This document shows, piece by piece, positions 7,577-15,882 of a stretch of 64,000 bases of DNA. The position numbers were made by a program, and so were the translations under genes. Every line of letters begins with the position of its first letter. Positions within the stretch are counted from its first letter, which is position 1. The stretch comes from Pseudomonadota bacterium (lineage in GTDB: Bacteria; Pseudomonadota; Gammaproteobacteria; Burkholderiales; Burkholderiaceae_B): positions 62,001 to 126,000 of the forward strand of contig JAEWEV010000007.1 in the NCBI GenBank assembly GCA_023389155.1, written 5' to 3'. The notes beneath the pieces were generated by a model. It ran no database searches, was not told the DNA's origin, and was given only the letters and a program-made list of their open reading frames with translations.

Positions 7577-8989
7577 TTACGATTTTTCGTTCAGGTCTTC
7601 GGAACGGATACCGGGAATCGGAGCGCTGTCAAAGTACTCTTCATCGGTCTCCGGTCGTTTGGCATAAATGGTCTTTTCAGGAGCGCCATCGGCTTGCACC
7701 TCCTCCGACTCCATATCTGCGCGCTTGCGGTCCGGCGGACCATCCGGATCAAGACGCGTATCGGCGGCAGGCAAATATTTTTCTCCGACCACGACAGGCA
7801 GCATGGAAATGGAGGCGGAAGCGAAACGCCAGTGCTTGACGGCTTCTGCCGGCTTGCCCAGCCTGTCGTAGAGCGCGCCCAGCAGAGAATGGGTGCGGGG
7901 ATCTTCCCGTAGCTTAAGACTACGCGTGAGATACCGCTCTGCCTGTCCCCACAGTTGGGCAGCCAGACAAAGAAAGCCTAATGCATTAAGCAAATCAGGA
8001 TTGTTCTCGTCTTTTTCAAGCCACTGCTGCGCCTTCGTCAGACGCGCATTAACCTGCTCCGCCGGACACTGTACATAGGAATTGAGCAAACGGGCATCAA
8101 TATTTTCACGCAGGGACGCCTCAAGAATCTGTCCTGCCGTATCATGATGACCGGCAACCTGAGCTTTCTCAGCAGCCGCCAGTGCAATCAGTGGCATGGT
8201 TTTTTCTGCGCTGCTGAACGACTTCCATGTGTTTGCCCAACTGTCACGGGTTGTTGCTTTCATCACAGCGGCCCCGGCGTGTTCGATCAGACGCTGGCCT
8301 TCAAAGGGATCAATGGTGCCTTTCTTGTGAAGCTTGCGGACCACGTCCAGCAATTTATCCTGGTTTCCGATTTGCTTGTAACCGCGCAATAGCAGCTTTT
8401 GAATATGATCCTGATTTGCGCCGCCGGCTTTTGCCAATGGCTCCAGCAAGGCCAGCGCATGTTTGGACTCGCCCTGCTCCAGCAGCATTTCCGCACGAAT
8501 GGTCGTTGCCGCATGCTGCATGCGCGGATTGCCTTCTGCCTTGGACTGTGCAGTCAGCAGCAAGGCATCACGCTCTGCGTAACGCGACTGGTTATGCGCT
8601 GCCTTGGCAGCCGCAAGGCTTGCCAAGGCTTGTCGACCGCTATCACGGCTACGATTAAGCAGGCGTGTCAGATCTTTCTCTGCCGGACTGCTGCGGCCTT
8701 CCAGAAGCTCAACCCAGCCGCGCTCAAGCAGGTCATAATCCTTTCGGGTATGACGGCGCTGGTTCCAGTGACGGATACGGCCGGGCGCATCCGTCAGGAA
8801 ACCGATGAAGCGAAATACCAGATAGAACACGAAGAACGCCAGAACGATGAAGACCAGACCGGTGGCAAGCGACACTGTACGGCGTTCATCGCCTGTGACT
8901 ACCATGAAATAGCCGCTGGAATCACGCAGCAGTAAAGCGGCAGCAACAGCGACAGCGAGCAGGACAAGTAATTTCAAACTGGTTCGCAT
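7577..8989 (-). CDS. hemY: HemY-like membrane TPR protein
   Basis: This is the proteobacterial HemY of the hemCDXY cluster, not the oxygen-dependent protoporphyrinogen oxidase of the same name. Its biochemical role is poorly defined. Two N-terminal membrane segments (residues 6-21 and about 40-63) are followed by the HemY_N region (GRIRHWNQRRHTRKDYDLLERGWVELLEG) and helical TPR-like repeats to about residue 400. The last 60 residues are charged and probably disordered. The length of 470 is somewhat longer than E. coli HemY (about 400) because of that tail. It starts four bases after the hemX stop, so the two are surely cotranscribed. Confidence 0.9.
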   Translation of the reverse strand: MRTSLKLLVLLAVAVAAALLLRDSSGYFMVVTGDERRTVSLATGLVFIVLAFFVFYLVFRFIGFLTDAPGRIRHWNQRRHTRKDYDLLERGWVELLEGRSSPAEKDLTRLLNRSRDSGRQALASLAAAKAAHNQSRYAERDALLLTAQSKAEGNPRMQHAATTIRAEMLLEQGESKHALALLEPLAKAGGANQDHIQKLLLRGYKQIGNQDKLLDVVRKLHKKGTIDPFEGQRLIEHAGAAVMKATTRDSWANTWKSFSSAEKTMPLIALAAAEKAQVAGHHDTAGQILEASLRENIDARLLNSYVQCPAEQVNARLTKAQQWLEKDENNPDLLNALGFLCLAAQLWGQAERYLTRSLKLREDPRTHSLLGALYDRLGKPAEAVKHWRFASASISMLPVVVGEKYLPAADTRLDPDGPPDRKRADMESEEVQADGAPEKTIYAKRPETDEEYFDSAPIPGIRSEDLNEKS

Positions 8990-8992
8990 GCA

Positions 8993-10849
8993 TTACTCCT
9001 GTCCGGAATTCATGGATTTGAGCTGATTGCGGGTCTCCTGGACTGCCTTCACGCTCTGCGTGATTTCGGGCATCTGAGGTCTAACACCCGCCTTAAGCAA
9101 GGCATGAGCCTGCGCCAAAGCCTGTTGCGTGTCGGACGAATCCTGATTAAAACTTTGCCTGAGGCCTTTGACAACATTTTCCAGTGACGACGTCCAGATG
9201 CCCTGCTGTCCGTTCAGCAACGCCTGCTGGGCGAAATGCAGATTCTGCTTCAGATTGGCGCGTAACTGGGCTGCCTGATCGACAGTCAGAAGAACCTGAT
9301 CTGGATCGGCAAGTTTTTCCACACGTACAATACCGCCCAGATCAGAACGCAGTCCATTCCATACTGTAGCGGGCCAGGTTTTTACTTCAATCCAGGCGCG
9401 CTCGTACCAGGCTGCAGAGGGATTGGTTGTGTCTACATTAGTTTCATTCGAACTTGAGGTATCCTGAGCAGCACTGTGCGCGGACGTTGCTGCCATGGGC
9501 CGCGCTCCCGGCTGATCCGGCGCGATCATTGGCAGCATATCGATTTTTTCGGCAAGCGCCGAGGCCTGCGAGAACAGCATATCCTGAGTACTGACAGGTG
9601 TGGACTTCAGAGTGACAATATCTGCCGCGAGCGCGCCCTGCAATCCGGCCAGCACCGGCGAATCCGCCTGATCAACGGTTTTTCTGGCTGTTTCCAGCGA
9701 TGCGACCGCATTTTCGATGTTACCGGAAATCGCGAGTTCATTCTGAGCCATGCTCACGAGTCTGCTGACGTCATTGAGAATAAATAGACTGGCCTCGTTG
9801 CGTGAAGCCTGCAACCTTGCGGATTGCAACTGTTGAAGCTGCTTCTGCGAGGACTCAAGCTGATCACGCAAGGCAATAATCTGCGCAGACTGACGATCAA
9901 GCTGATCGCGGATATCCGAAGGTAGTGCCGTGTCGGCTTGCCTGCCCGTGGCATCAGCGGATGCTGGCTGGGTAGCATCGGTCGCGGGTTGAACGGTGTC
10001 GCTGTCCGTACTATCGGCAGAGTCCTGGGATTCCGCTGAAGACTCGGTCGATAACGACTGAGCACCTGTTTCACTTGCGCTGGTGTCAGCGGTGGCAGGC
10101 TGCTCATTGGCAGCATCGGCCTGCACACTGCTTTGATCTGCACTGCTGTCGCTTACGCTATTGTTTTCGAGACTGTCGTCTGCACTGCTGTCAGCAGCTG
10201 GCTGAGCGCCATCGTCCTGGTCCTTTGTTTCGGCTGCGTCGCCTGCCGGGCCTGTCGTGCTGCCGCCATCGCTCGCACTTTCCCCTGTGCCTGGTTCACG
10301 GGCAGTATCACCGCCATTATCAGGACCGGGAGGCGTTGCGCCACTCGTTGACTCAGCAGAAGTACTGTCAGAGGACGATGAGGTGGCTTCAGGAGTATCC
10401 TGCGTGCTATCCGCGGAATCCGTGGACGGCAGTGTTTGTTCTGCACTGTCACTTCCCGCAGAGTCAGGATTTTGGGTTGTAGCACTTCCCTCTGTCTGCG
10501 AACTGGTCTGCGTATCGGATGCGGACTGGTTGTCCTGCGCGTAATAATAACCACCTGCAGCAATGGCTGCGACAACGATGATTGCGCCGATCAGGGGTGC
10601 TTTGCTGCCTTTACCGGAGTCTGGTGACGCATCAGCATTGGATGCTGGCGGAACAGAAAAATCGCCGGAACCGGATTCAGTCGCGGTTGCAGGATCAGTA
10701 GCGCCAGACTCCTCTGTGGATTCCTCATTGCTGAGCTCAACATCGGTCACCGCTTGCGGCGTCGCATCGTCGGCTTCATTATGCCGGTCAGTCTCTGGTG
10801 GATTTTTACCGGCATCCGTATTGTGCGCGTCGTCCCGTTCTTTTTCCAT
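8993..10849 (-). CDS. hemX: HemX-like membrane protein with very long Ser/Asp-rich linker
   Basis: Member of the HemX family encoded after hemD in many proteobacteria. The annotation as uroporphyrinogen methyltransferase is historical, and no SAM-binding motif is visible. Layout: an acidic low-complexity N-terminus (1-80), one membrane helix (84-104, APLIGAIIVVAAIAAGG), about 205 residues of Ser/Asp/Thr/Ala/Gln repeats with almost no Lys and no Cys, a coiled coil (about 312-350), then the folded HemX domain (VSRLVSMAQNELAISGN, YERAWIEVKTW, AQQALLNGQQGIW). ATG 10849 is chosen because AAGGAA precedes it; a TTG lies three codons upstream. At 618 residues it is longer than usual because of the linker. 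Confidence 0.85.
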   Translation of the reverse strand: MEKERDDAHNTDAGKNPPETDRHNEADDATPQAVTDVELSNEESTEESGATDPATATESGSGDFSVPPASNADASPDSGKGSKAPLIGAIIVVAAIAAGGYYYAQDNQSASDTQTSSQTEGSATTQNPDSAGSDSAEQTLPSTDSADSTQDTPEATSSSSDSTSAESTSGATPPGPDNGGDTAREPGTGESASDGGSTTGPAGDAAETKDQDDGAQPAADSSADDSLENNSVSDSSADQSSVQADAANEQPATADTSASETGAQSLSTESSAESQDSADSTDSDTVQPATDATQPASADATGRQADTALPSDIRDQLDRQSAQIIALRDQLESSQKQLQQLQSARLQASRNEASLFILNDVSRLVSMAQNELAISGNIENAVASLETARKTVDQADSPVLAGLQGALAADIVTLKSTPVSTQDMLFSQASALAEKIDMLPMIAPDQPGARPMAATSAHSAAQDTSSSNETNVDTTNPSAAWYERAWIEVKTWPATVWNGLRSDLGGIVRVEKLADPDQVLLTVDQAAQLRANLKQNLHFAQQALLNGQQGIWTSSLENVVKGLRQSFNQDSSDTQQALAQAHALLKAGVRPQMPEITQSVKAVQETRNQLKSMNSGQE

Positions 10850-10942
10850 GTTTTTCAATTCCTTGCTGTCCAGAAAACCAATACACCCAATGGCGATCGT
10901 TCACGAAAAGATATGTGCATTGTAGTGGATTACGGCGGGCTT

Positions 10943-11770
10943 TTAATCAGAGATTGTAACGGTATGGAAAATTGCGTCGTCATCGGGAAGGGTCTGCACA
11001 ATATGCAAGGCGGACACATTCGCACCATGTATCTCCCGTCCCCAGATTTGCTGCAAGCTGCTGACCTGGCTCGCGTGCGTCAATACGAAAGTCGTGGTGT
11101 CTGCCAAAACATTGGCATCAACCCCTGACAGGGCGAGGTTCCCCACAAACGCCGCAACGCCCTGGGGACTGGTTATCACGACATATTTTTTTATGGATGG
11201 ATTTTCAAACAGTTGGCCCATCTGCTGCCTTTCCTGAACATCCCATTGCCTGCCCTGACGCTCGTAGAGTGATATCCGGGTCACCGAAATGGCACGTTCC
11301 CGCAATCTGTCGGCAAACCAGGGATTGCCCGTGGTGCCGCAAGCAATCAATACCGAATGCAAGGTGGCAAGCACACCATTACTGTGCAGACTGGCCATCA
11401 GGCCCGGCGAATCAAAAGACTGCCCGTCTGAAGGAAGATAAATATGATCTTTGCAGACGCCTCGTCGCTGCAAGGCCTGAGCCGTGCCCGGACCCACACA
11501 GCCGGCGTGCAGATCTGCGGGCCAATGCATGCCCTTTTCAGACAGCAGGTCAAAGAAACAGTCAACCGCAAAGCCACTGACAAAAAACACGAGATCGAAT
11601 ACTGACAATTCCGGAAGCGGGTCGGCGATGGTAAGGCGACGCAGCGTCAACGCCGGCAGACTGATCGTTGGCAGCCCCATCTGTTCAAAGCGTTGCTGCA
11701 ACCGTTCGTTTTTTCCTTTGGGTCTGGTCAGAACGACAGTGACTGGAGCTTGAGGCACGTTGTGAATCAC
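10943..11770 (-). CDS. hemD: Uroporphyrinogen-III synthase
   Basis: Cyclises hydroxymethylbilane to uroporphyrinogen III, inverting ring D, for heme, siroheme and cobalamin. The 275 residues match the family, which is weakly conserved. Visible are VVLTRPKGKNERLQQRFEQMG at the N-terminus, FDLVFFVSGFAVDCFFDLL and, near the C-terminus, KYVVITSPQGVAAFVGNL, corresponding to the usual S/T-S-x-x-A/G-V patches. It starts with GTG overlapping the hemC stop (GTGA), which indicates coupling, and its position between hemC and hemX supports the call. Confidence 0.9.
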   Translation of the reverse strand: MIHNVPQAPVTVVLTRPKGKNERLQQRFEQMGLPTISLPALTLRRLTIADPLPELSVFDLVFFVSGFAVDCFFDLLSEKGMHWPADLHAGCVGPGTAQALQRRGVCKDHIYLPSDGQSFDSPGLMASLHSNGVLATLHSVLIACGTTGNPWFADRLRERAISVTRISLYERQGRQWDVQERQQMGQLFENPSIKKYVVITSPQGVAAFVGNLALSGVDANVLADTTTFVLTHASQVSSLQQIWGREIHGANVSALHIVQTLPDDDAIFHTVTISD

Positions 11771-12723
11771 TCGCTGGTGTCGTCGGCCTGATTCGCTTGT
11801 GCCAGCGCTGCCAGAATTTCATCAGCACCCTGCTCCCTGAGCGCCTGAGCCACATCTGCGCCCAGTTGCTCCGCGCCTTCCGCACCGGCGGTACGTGTAC
11901 TGCGCAATACGTTTTTACCATCCGGGCTTGCCACCAGCGCGTGAAGCGTAACGGCGTTATCGGTCAGCGTCGCGTAGGCCGCGATGGGAATCTGACAGGA
12001 CCCCCCCAGGGCTCTGGACACGGCGCGCTCCGCTGTAGTGCAGGCGGTGGTCGCCGGACTGGCCAGTTCTGCCAGCATTTCCTGCAGATCGTTACGGGAC
12101 TCCAGAATCTCGATACCCAATGCGCCCTGCCCCGCGGCAGGCAGACTTTCCGATACTTCCAGTCGCGATGCAATGCGCGCACCCAGGCCCAGTCGTTCCA
12201 GGCCTGCCGAAGCCAGCACGATCGCATCGTAGTCGCCCTTGTCCAATTTGCCCAGACGGGTATCCAGATTGCCACGTAGCGGCTTGACCACTAGCTCAGG
12301 GTAAGCAGCACGAATCTGGGATTCCCGCCTCAGGCTGGAGGTACCAACAACCGCGCCCGCTGGCAGGTCACTCAGACGATGGTAGCGGGATGATACAAAG
12401 GCATCAGTGGGATCGGCCCGCTCAAGAATAGCGGCAAGCGCGAAGGGGGATTGCAGGTCAACCGGTACATCCTTGAGCGAATGCACGGCAATATCCGCCC
12501 TGCCATCGAGCAAGGCCGCTTCCAGTTCCTTGATGAACAGACCTTTGCCGCCGATTTTGGAGAGGGTCCGATCAAGAATCTGATCGCCTTTGGTTGTCAA
12601 TTCAAGCAGCTCGACCTGCAACTCGGGAAAAGTCGAAATAAGCAGATCCCGCACGTGATGTGCCTGCCACAGGGCAAGACGACTGGCGCGGGTTGCAATA
12701 GTGAGTTTTTTAAGTTCGGTCAC
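11767..12723 (-). CDS. hemC: Porphobilinogen deaminase (hydroxymethylbilane synthase)
   Basis: Condenses four porphobilinogens into hydroxymethylbilane on a covalently bound dipyrromethane cofactor. The 318 residues are standard. Motifs: ATRASRLALWQAHHV at the start, TKGDQILD, GKGLFIKELEAALLDG, HSLKDVP, GTSSLRRESQI with active-site arginines, PLRGNLDTRLGKLD, and the cofactor cysteine in ALGGSCQIPIAAYA near residue 245. It heads the leftward hemC-hemD-hemX-hemY run. Confidence 0.97.
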   Translation of the reverse strand: MTELKKLTIATRASRLALWQAHHVRDLLISTFPELQVELLELTTKGDQILDRTLSKIGGKGLFIKELEAALLDGRADIAVHSLKDVPVDLQSPFALAAILERADPTDAFVSSRYHRLSDLPAGAVVGTSSLRRESQIRAAYPELVVKPLRGNLDTRLGKLDKGDYDAIVLASAGLERLGLGARIASRLEVSESLPAAGQGALGIEILESRNDLQEMLAELASPATTACTTAERAVSRALGGSCQIPIAAYATLTDNAVTLHALVASPDGKNVLRSTRTAGAEGAEQLGADVAQALREQGADEILAALAQANQADDTSE

Positions 12724-12820
12724 GCGAAATACCTGTTAATTATGATCAAAAATGTATGCTGAGGAATCGAAACAAGGCTATATCCGGACGATCAGGCCGG
12801 CGGCTGGCCAGGACAAGATG

Positions 12821-12916
12821 TCAACGAAAATAATTGACGGCAACGGTCACCACGATTCCAATAACCGCAAGAATAAGCAACCCTTGCAATATGGTGCGCT
12901 TTGGTTTTTCTTCCAT
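12821..12916 (-). CDS. 31-residue single-pass membrane microprotein
   Basis: A short frame read leftward encodes MEEKPKRTILQGLLILAVIG then IVVTVAVNYFR: a charged N-terminus and one 19-21 residue hydrophobic helix ending in Tyr-Phe-Arg, a classic small membrane protein pattern. GAAGG lies about 9 bases before the ATG. It sits alone in the hemC upstream region, about 100 bases before hemC on the same strand, so it may be the first gene of the heme operon. I do not recognise a family. The call rests on the composition and the ribosome-binding site only. Confidence 0.55.
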   Translation of the reverse strand: MEEKPKRTILQGLLILAVIGIVVTVAVNYFR

Positions 12917-12970
12917 GATGTCAGACCTTCAAACGAGTAACAGGCAAGCTGCCAGAGAACAAGCAAATAA

Positions 12971-13004
12971 CAAACCCCGCGCGACCGAAGTCTGGCGGGG
13001 TTTG
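12971..13004 (-). terminator. Rho-independent terminator after the first TerC gene
   Basis: A perfect 10-bp stem, CAAACCCCGC (12971-12980) with GCGGGGTTTG (12995-13004). Read leftward it is followed by TTATTTGCTTG, a modest T-rich tract. It lies about 60 bases past the stop of the TerC-family gene at 13066 and upstream of the microprotein and hemC. Confidence 0.7.
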
Positions 13005-13065
13005 CTGGCGCTCAGATCGGGATATTCAGGATACCCGGATCAAGCCGAACGAGGAGTAAACTGAT

Positions 13066-13788
13066 TCAGTGCGCTTCGGGTACCTGCTTGCTACCTTTAC
13101 GGGAAGCAAGCCATTTTCCAACCCCAATCACCAGAATCACGCCAATGACTTCTACTGCAATCTTAACAGTTTGCGGTGCAGGTCCGCCATTGAAAAATGC
13201 CCTCTCGGTAAATACGTCAGAGATCAGCATCCCACCTGCCAGCCAGCCGAGCAGACCGGCACCCAGCGTAATCACCAGGGGGTATTTGTCAATGAGCTTA
13301 AGAACCAGCGTACTGCCCCAGATAATAATTGGCACACTGACAATCAGACCGAATGCCACATAAGCCACTTCGTGACCCGGCGTGGTTTTCTGCGCAGCGG
13401 CGGCAATCGCAATAACGTTATCCAGGCTCATGACAAAGTCTGCAATCAAAATAGTCTTAACCGCCGTCCAGACCGATGTTCCACCAACCACATTACCATG
13501 TTCATCTTCTTCCGGAATCAGCAGCTTGATACCGATCCAGACCAGCAAGGCGCCCCCCACAATTTTCAGGTACGGAATTTCGAGCAGCTTGAGGGCGAAT
13601 GCAATCAGAATCACCCGCATGATGATAGCGCCGAAGGTGCCCCACAGAATACCTTTCATCCGCTGCGCTTTCTCCAGATTACGGCATGCAAGCGCGATGA
13701 TCACGGCATTGTCACCACCCAAAAGTATGTCAATTAAAATAATCTGGAATATTGCGGCCCAGCTCAGGGTTTGAAAAAACTCAAGCAT
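13066..13788 (-). CDS. TerC-family integral membrane protein (YjbE type), copy 1
   Basis: A 240-residue polytopic inner-membrane protein of the TerC/Alx superfamily. Several members export Mn2+ or protect against metal stress. The paired signatures are present: ILIDILLGGDNAVIIALACR near residue 17 and IADFVMSLDNVIAIAAAAQ near residue 118, where the buried aspartates and asparagines form the proposed metal path. About seven membrane helices can be seen. A second copy lies just upstream on the same strand, with a terminator between them. I found no yybP-ykoY (Mn) riboswitch motif in front of it. Confidence 0.88.
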   Translation of the reverse strand: MLEFFQTLSWAAIFQIILIDILLGGDNAVIIALACRNLEKAQRMKGILWGTFGAIIMRVILIAFALKLLEIPYLKIVGGALLVWIGIKLLIPEEDEHGNVVGGTSVWTAVKTILIADFVMSLDNVIAIAAAAQKTTPGHEVAYVAFGLIVSVPIIIWGSTLVLKLIDKYPLVITLGAGLLGWLAGGMLISDVFTERAFFNGGPAPQTVKIAVEVIGVILVIGVGKWLASRKGSKQVPEAH

Positions 13789-13983
13789 AATGAAAGATCG
13801 CCTCTGTTAGGTTTATATGTTTGCAAATGGACCAGCCGACCCAATCCGCCGGTATCTGTCAGGCGGAAGATCGCATACAACGTCATTCCGCTGTGCACTA
13901 TGAATGCGAGAACCTGGATGCGAGCTCCAGACCCCGGACATCATCGCGTACTGCGGTTGGCGGTCCGATTGGGACATCAGTAG

Positions 13984-14010
13984 AAAAAAGGGGCACTTGC
14001 GCGCCCCTTT
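13984..14010 (-). terminator. Rho-independent terminator after the second TerC gene
   Basis: Stem AAAGGGGC (13987-13994) with GCCCCTTT (14003-14010). Read leftward it continues into a run of Ts. It lies 50 bases past the stop codon at 14060 and isolates the two TerC paralogues into separate transcripts. Confidence 0.85.
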
Positions 14011-14059
14011 CTCTGCCCCAGACTGCGAGCAATTATAAAACAGAGTATTCAGTAAATTG

Positions 14060-14755
14060 TCAGTTTTTTGTACGACTCACAAAAAATTTACCCAGAGCAA
14101 CAACAAGAATCGCCCCGACGATACCCATCGCAATTCCGAGTTGGTGGTGAGTCAGATGGGCCATTGACGCCCAGGTTTCCGAACGGGGTTCAATGACCGG
14201 ATCTCCTACGAACATTTCACCTGCAATATACCCCAGCAGCGCGGCACCCAGCCATACGATAAGCGGGAACTTTTCGATCACGCTCAACAATAGCGTACTG
14301 CCGAAAATCACCAGTGGAATACTCAGGGCAAGGCCGATGATCAGTAGCGTGGTGTCACCATGAGCCGCAGCAGCCACGGCGACCACATTATCAAGACTCA
14401 TGACCAGGTCGGCAACCAGAATAGTTCTGATGGCACTGAGCAACGACGCGTGGTGTTTCTCGGGCCCTCCTTCATCATCATCCGAGTTGACCAGTGAAAC
14501 GCCGATGTATACCAGCAGAATCGCACCGATGATTTTCAGATAGGGAAGCATCAGCAGCTTGGCCGCAACCAGAGTAAGGATAATACGCATCACGATGGCG
14601 GCACCGGAGCCGATCACAATGGCTTTTTTCTGTTGATTCACCGGCAGCGTTCGCGCTGCCAGTGCTATGACCACTGCGTTATCACCCGACAGCAGAATAT
14701 TTACCCAAACAATTTCCAGCAGGGCGAGCCAGAACGCCGAAGAACCTACATCCAT
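14060..14755 (-). CDS. TerC-family integral membrane protein (YjbE type), copy 2
   Basis: A 231-residue paralogue of the neighbouring TerC protein with the same two signatures, WVNILLSGDNAVVIALAART near residue 17 and VADLVMSLDNVVAVAAAAHG near residue 115. A DDDEGG-containing acidic loop lies near residue 93. The sequences diverge substantially outside the signatures, so this is an old duplication or two separately kept subtypes, not a recent copy. Probable role in divalent metal (Mn) efflux is inferred from the family. It lies downstream of sucCD but behind the sucD terminator. Confidence 0.87.
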   Translation of the reverse strand: MDVGSSAFWLALLEIVWVNILLSGDNAVVIALAARTLPVNQQKKAIVIGSGAAIVMRIILTLVAAKLLMLPYLKIIGAILLVYIGVSLVNSDDDEGGPEKHHASLLSAIRTILVADLVMSLDNVVAVAAAAHGDTTLLIIGLALSIPLVIFGSTLLLSVIEKFPLIVWLGAALLGYIAGEMFVGDPVIEPRSETWASMAHLTHHQLGIAMGIVGAILVVALGKFFVSRTKN

Positions 14756-14900
14756 AGTGAACCTTCCAAATAAGCTTTAAGGAGAAAATGTTGTCTGTAT
14801 TGTTGTCCGCTCAATTGCTGAGAGGACCCGTTTTTATTTGCGCTTACCATTCTATGAATCTTTGCTTACAGCCCCCTGACTCACGGGTGAATCACAAAAG

Positions 14901-14946
14901 AAAAAGCCCCTGATATCACAACCTTGCAGGTGTGCTATCAGGGGCT
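14901..14946 (-). terminator. Rho-independent terminator after sucD
   Basis: A perfect 11-bp stem, AGCCCCTGATA (14905-14915) with TATCAGGGGCT (14936-14946), extended by CACA/TGTG inside. Read leftward it is followed by TTTTTCTTTTG. It lies about 40 bases after sucD. Confidence 0.92.
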
Positions 14947-14986
14947 GTTCACTGCGGACCACGAAGATGGTCAGCAATGGGCGCAA

Positions 14987-15868
14987 TTACAGAACAGATT
15001 TGAGCAGTTTACCCATTTCGGAAGGATTGCGTGTTGTGCGGATTCCGCAGGCTTCCATGATCTCGAGTTTGGCGTCTGCAGTATCGGCACCGCCGGAAAT
15101 CAGCGCACCGGCATGGCCCATGCGTTTTCCTGGAGGCGCGGTCACACCTGCGATAAAACCGACTACCGGTTTCTTCATATTGTCCCTGGCCCATTCCGCA
15201 GCATTGACCTCGTCAGGACCACCGATTTCGCCGATCATGACGACTGCATCGGTTTCCGGATCATCATTGAACATTTTGAGAATGTCGATATGTTTGAGAC
15301 CGTTAATCGGGTCACCACCAATACCAACAGCGCTGGATTGTCCCAAGCCAAGTTCAGTCAGCTGAGCAACAGCTTCGTATGTCAGCGTACCGGAGCGGCT
15401 GACAACGCCGATACGGCCTTTTTTGCAGATGTGCGCAGGCATGATACCGATCTTGAGCTCATCGGGTGTAATCAGGCCCGGGCAATTTGGTCCGAGCAGC
15501 AACGTGGTTTTGTTCTCTTCACGCATGCGATTGCGAACAGCCAGCATATCGCGAACCGGAATACCTTCGGTAATGCAGATGACCAGATCCAGGTCCGCGT
15601 CAACCGCTTCCCAGATGGCGTCCGCCGCACCAGCGGGTGGTACATAGATGACCGATACGTTGGCACCGGTTTGGGCTTTGGCGTCCTTGACAGACGCATA
15701 GATAGGTACACCTTCGAAATCCTCGCCTGCACGTTTCGGATTCACACCGGCGACAAATGCTTCTTTACCAAAGGCATAGTCACGGCACATGCGTGTGTGG
15801 AACTGGCCGGTCTTACCGGTAATACCCTGGGTGATGACTTTGGAGTCTTTATTGATCAGAATTGACAT
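14987..15868 (-). CDS. sucD: Succinyl-CoA synthetase (ADP-forming) alpha subunit
   Basis: Interconverts succinyl-CoA and succinate with substrate-level phosphorylation in the TCA cycle. The 293 residues match the family. The CoA-binding Rossmann domain (VITQGITGKTGQFHT) comes first, then the CoA-ligase domain with LLGPNCPGLI and the phosphohistidine loop GKRMGHAGALISGG near residue 248. It follows sucC by 14 bases and the two form the heterotetramer. Confidence 0.98.
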   Translation of the reverse strand: MSILINKDSKVITQGITGKTGQFHTRMCRDYAFGKEAFVAGVNPKRAGEDFEGVPIYASVKDAKAQTGANVSVIYVPPAGAADAIWEAVDADLDLVICITEGIPVRDMLAVRNRMREENKTTLLLGPNCPGLITPDELKIGIMPAHICKKGRIGVVSRSGTLTYEAVAQLTELGLGQSSAVGIGGDPINGLKHIDILKMFNDDPETDAVVMIGEIGGPDEVNAAEWARDNMKKPVVGFIAGVTAPPGKRMGHAGALISGGADTADAKLEIMEACGIRTTRNPSEMGKLLKSVL

Positions 15869-15882
15869 GAAAAATTCCTTGC

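Noticed and set aside
13789..14900. Possible yybP-ykoY (Mn) riboswitch before the TerC genes
   Set aside because: The conserved GGGGAGUA/CCGUCAAC-type core was not found upstream of either gene.
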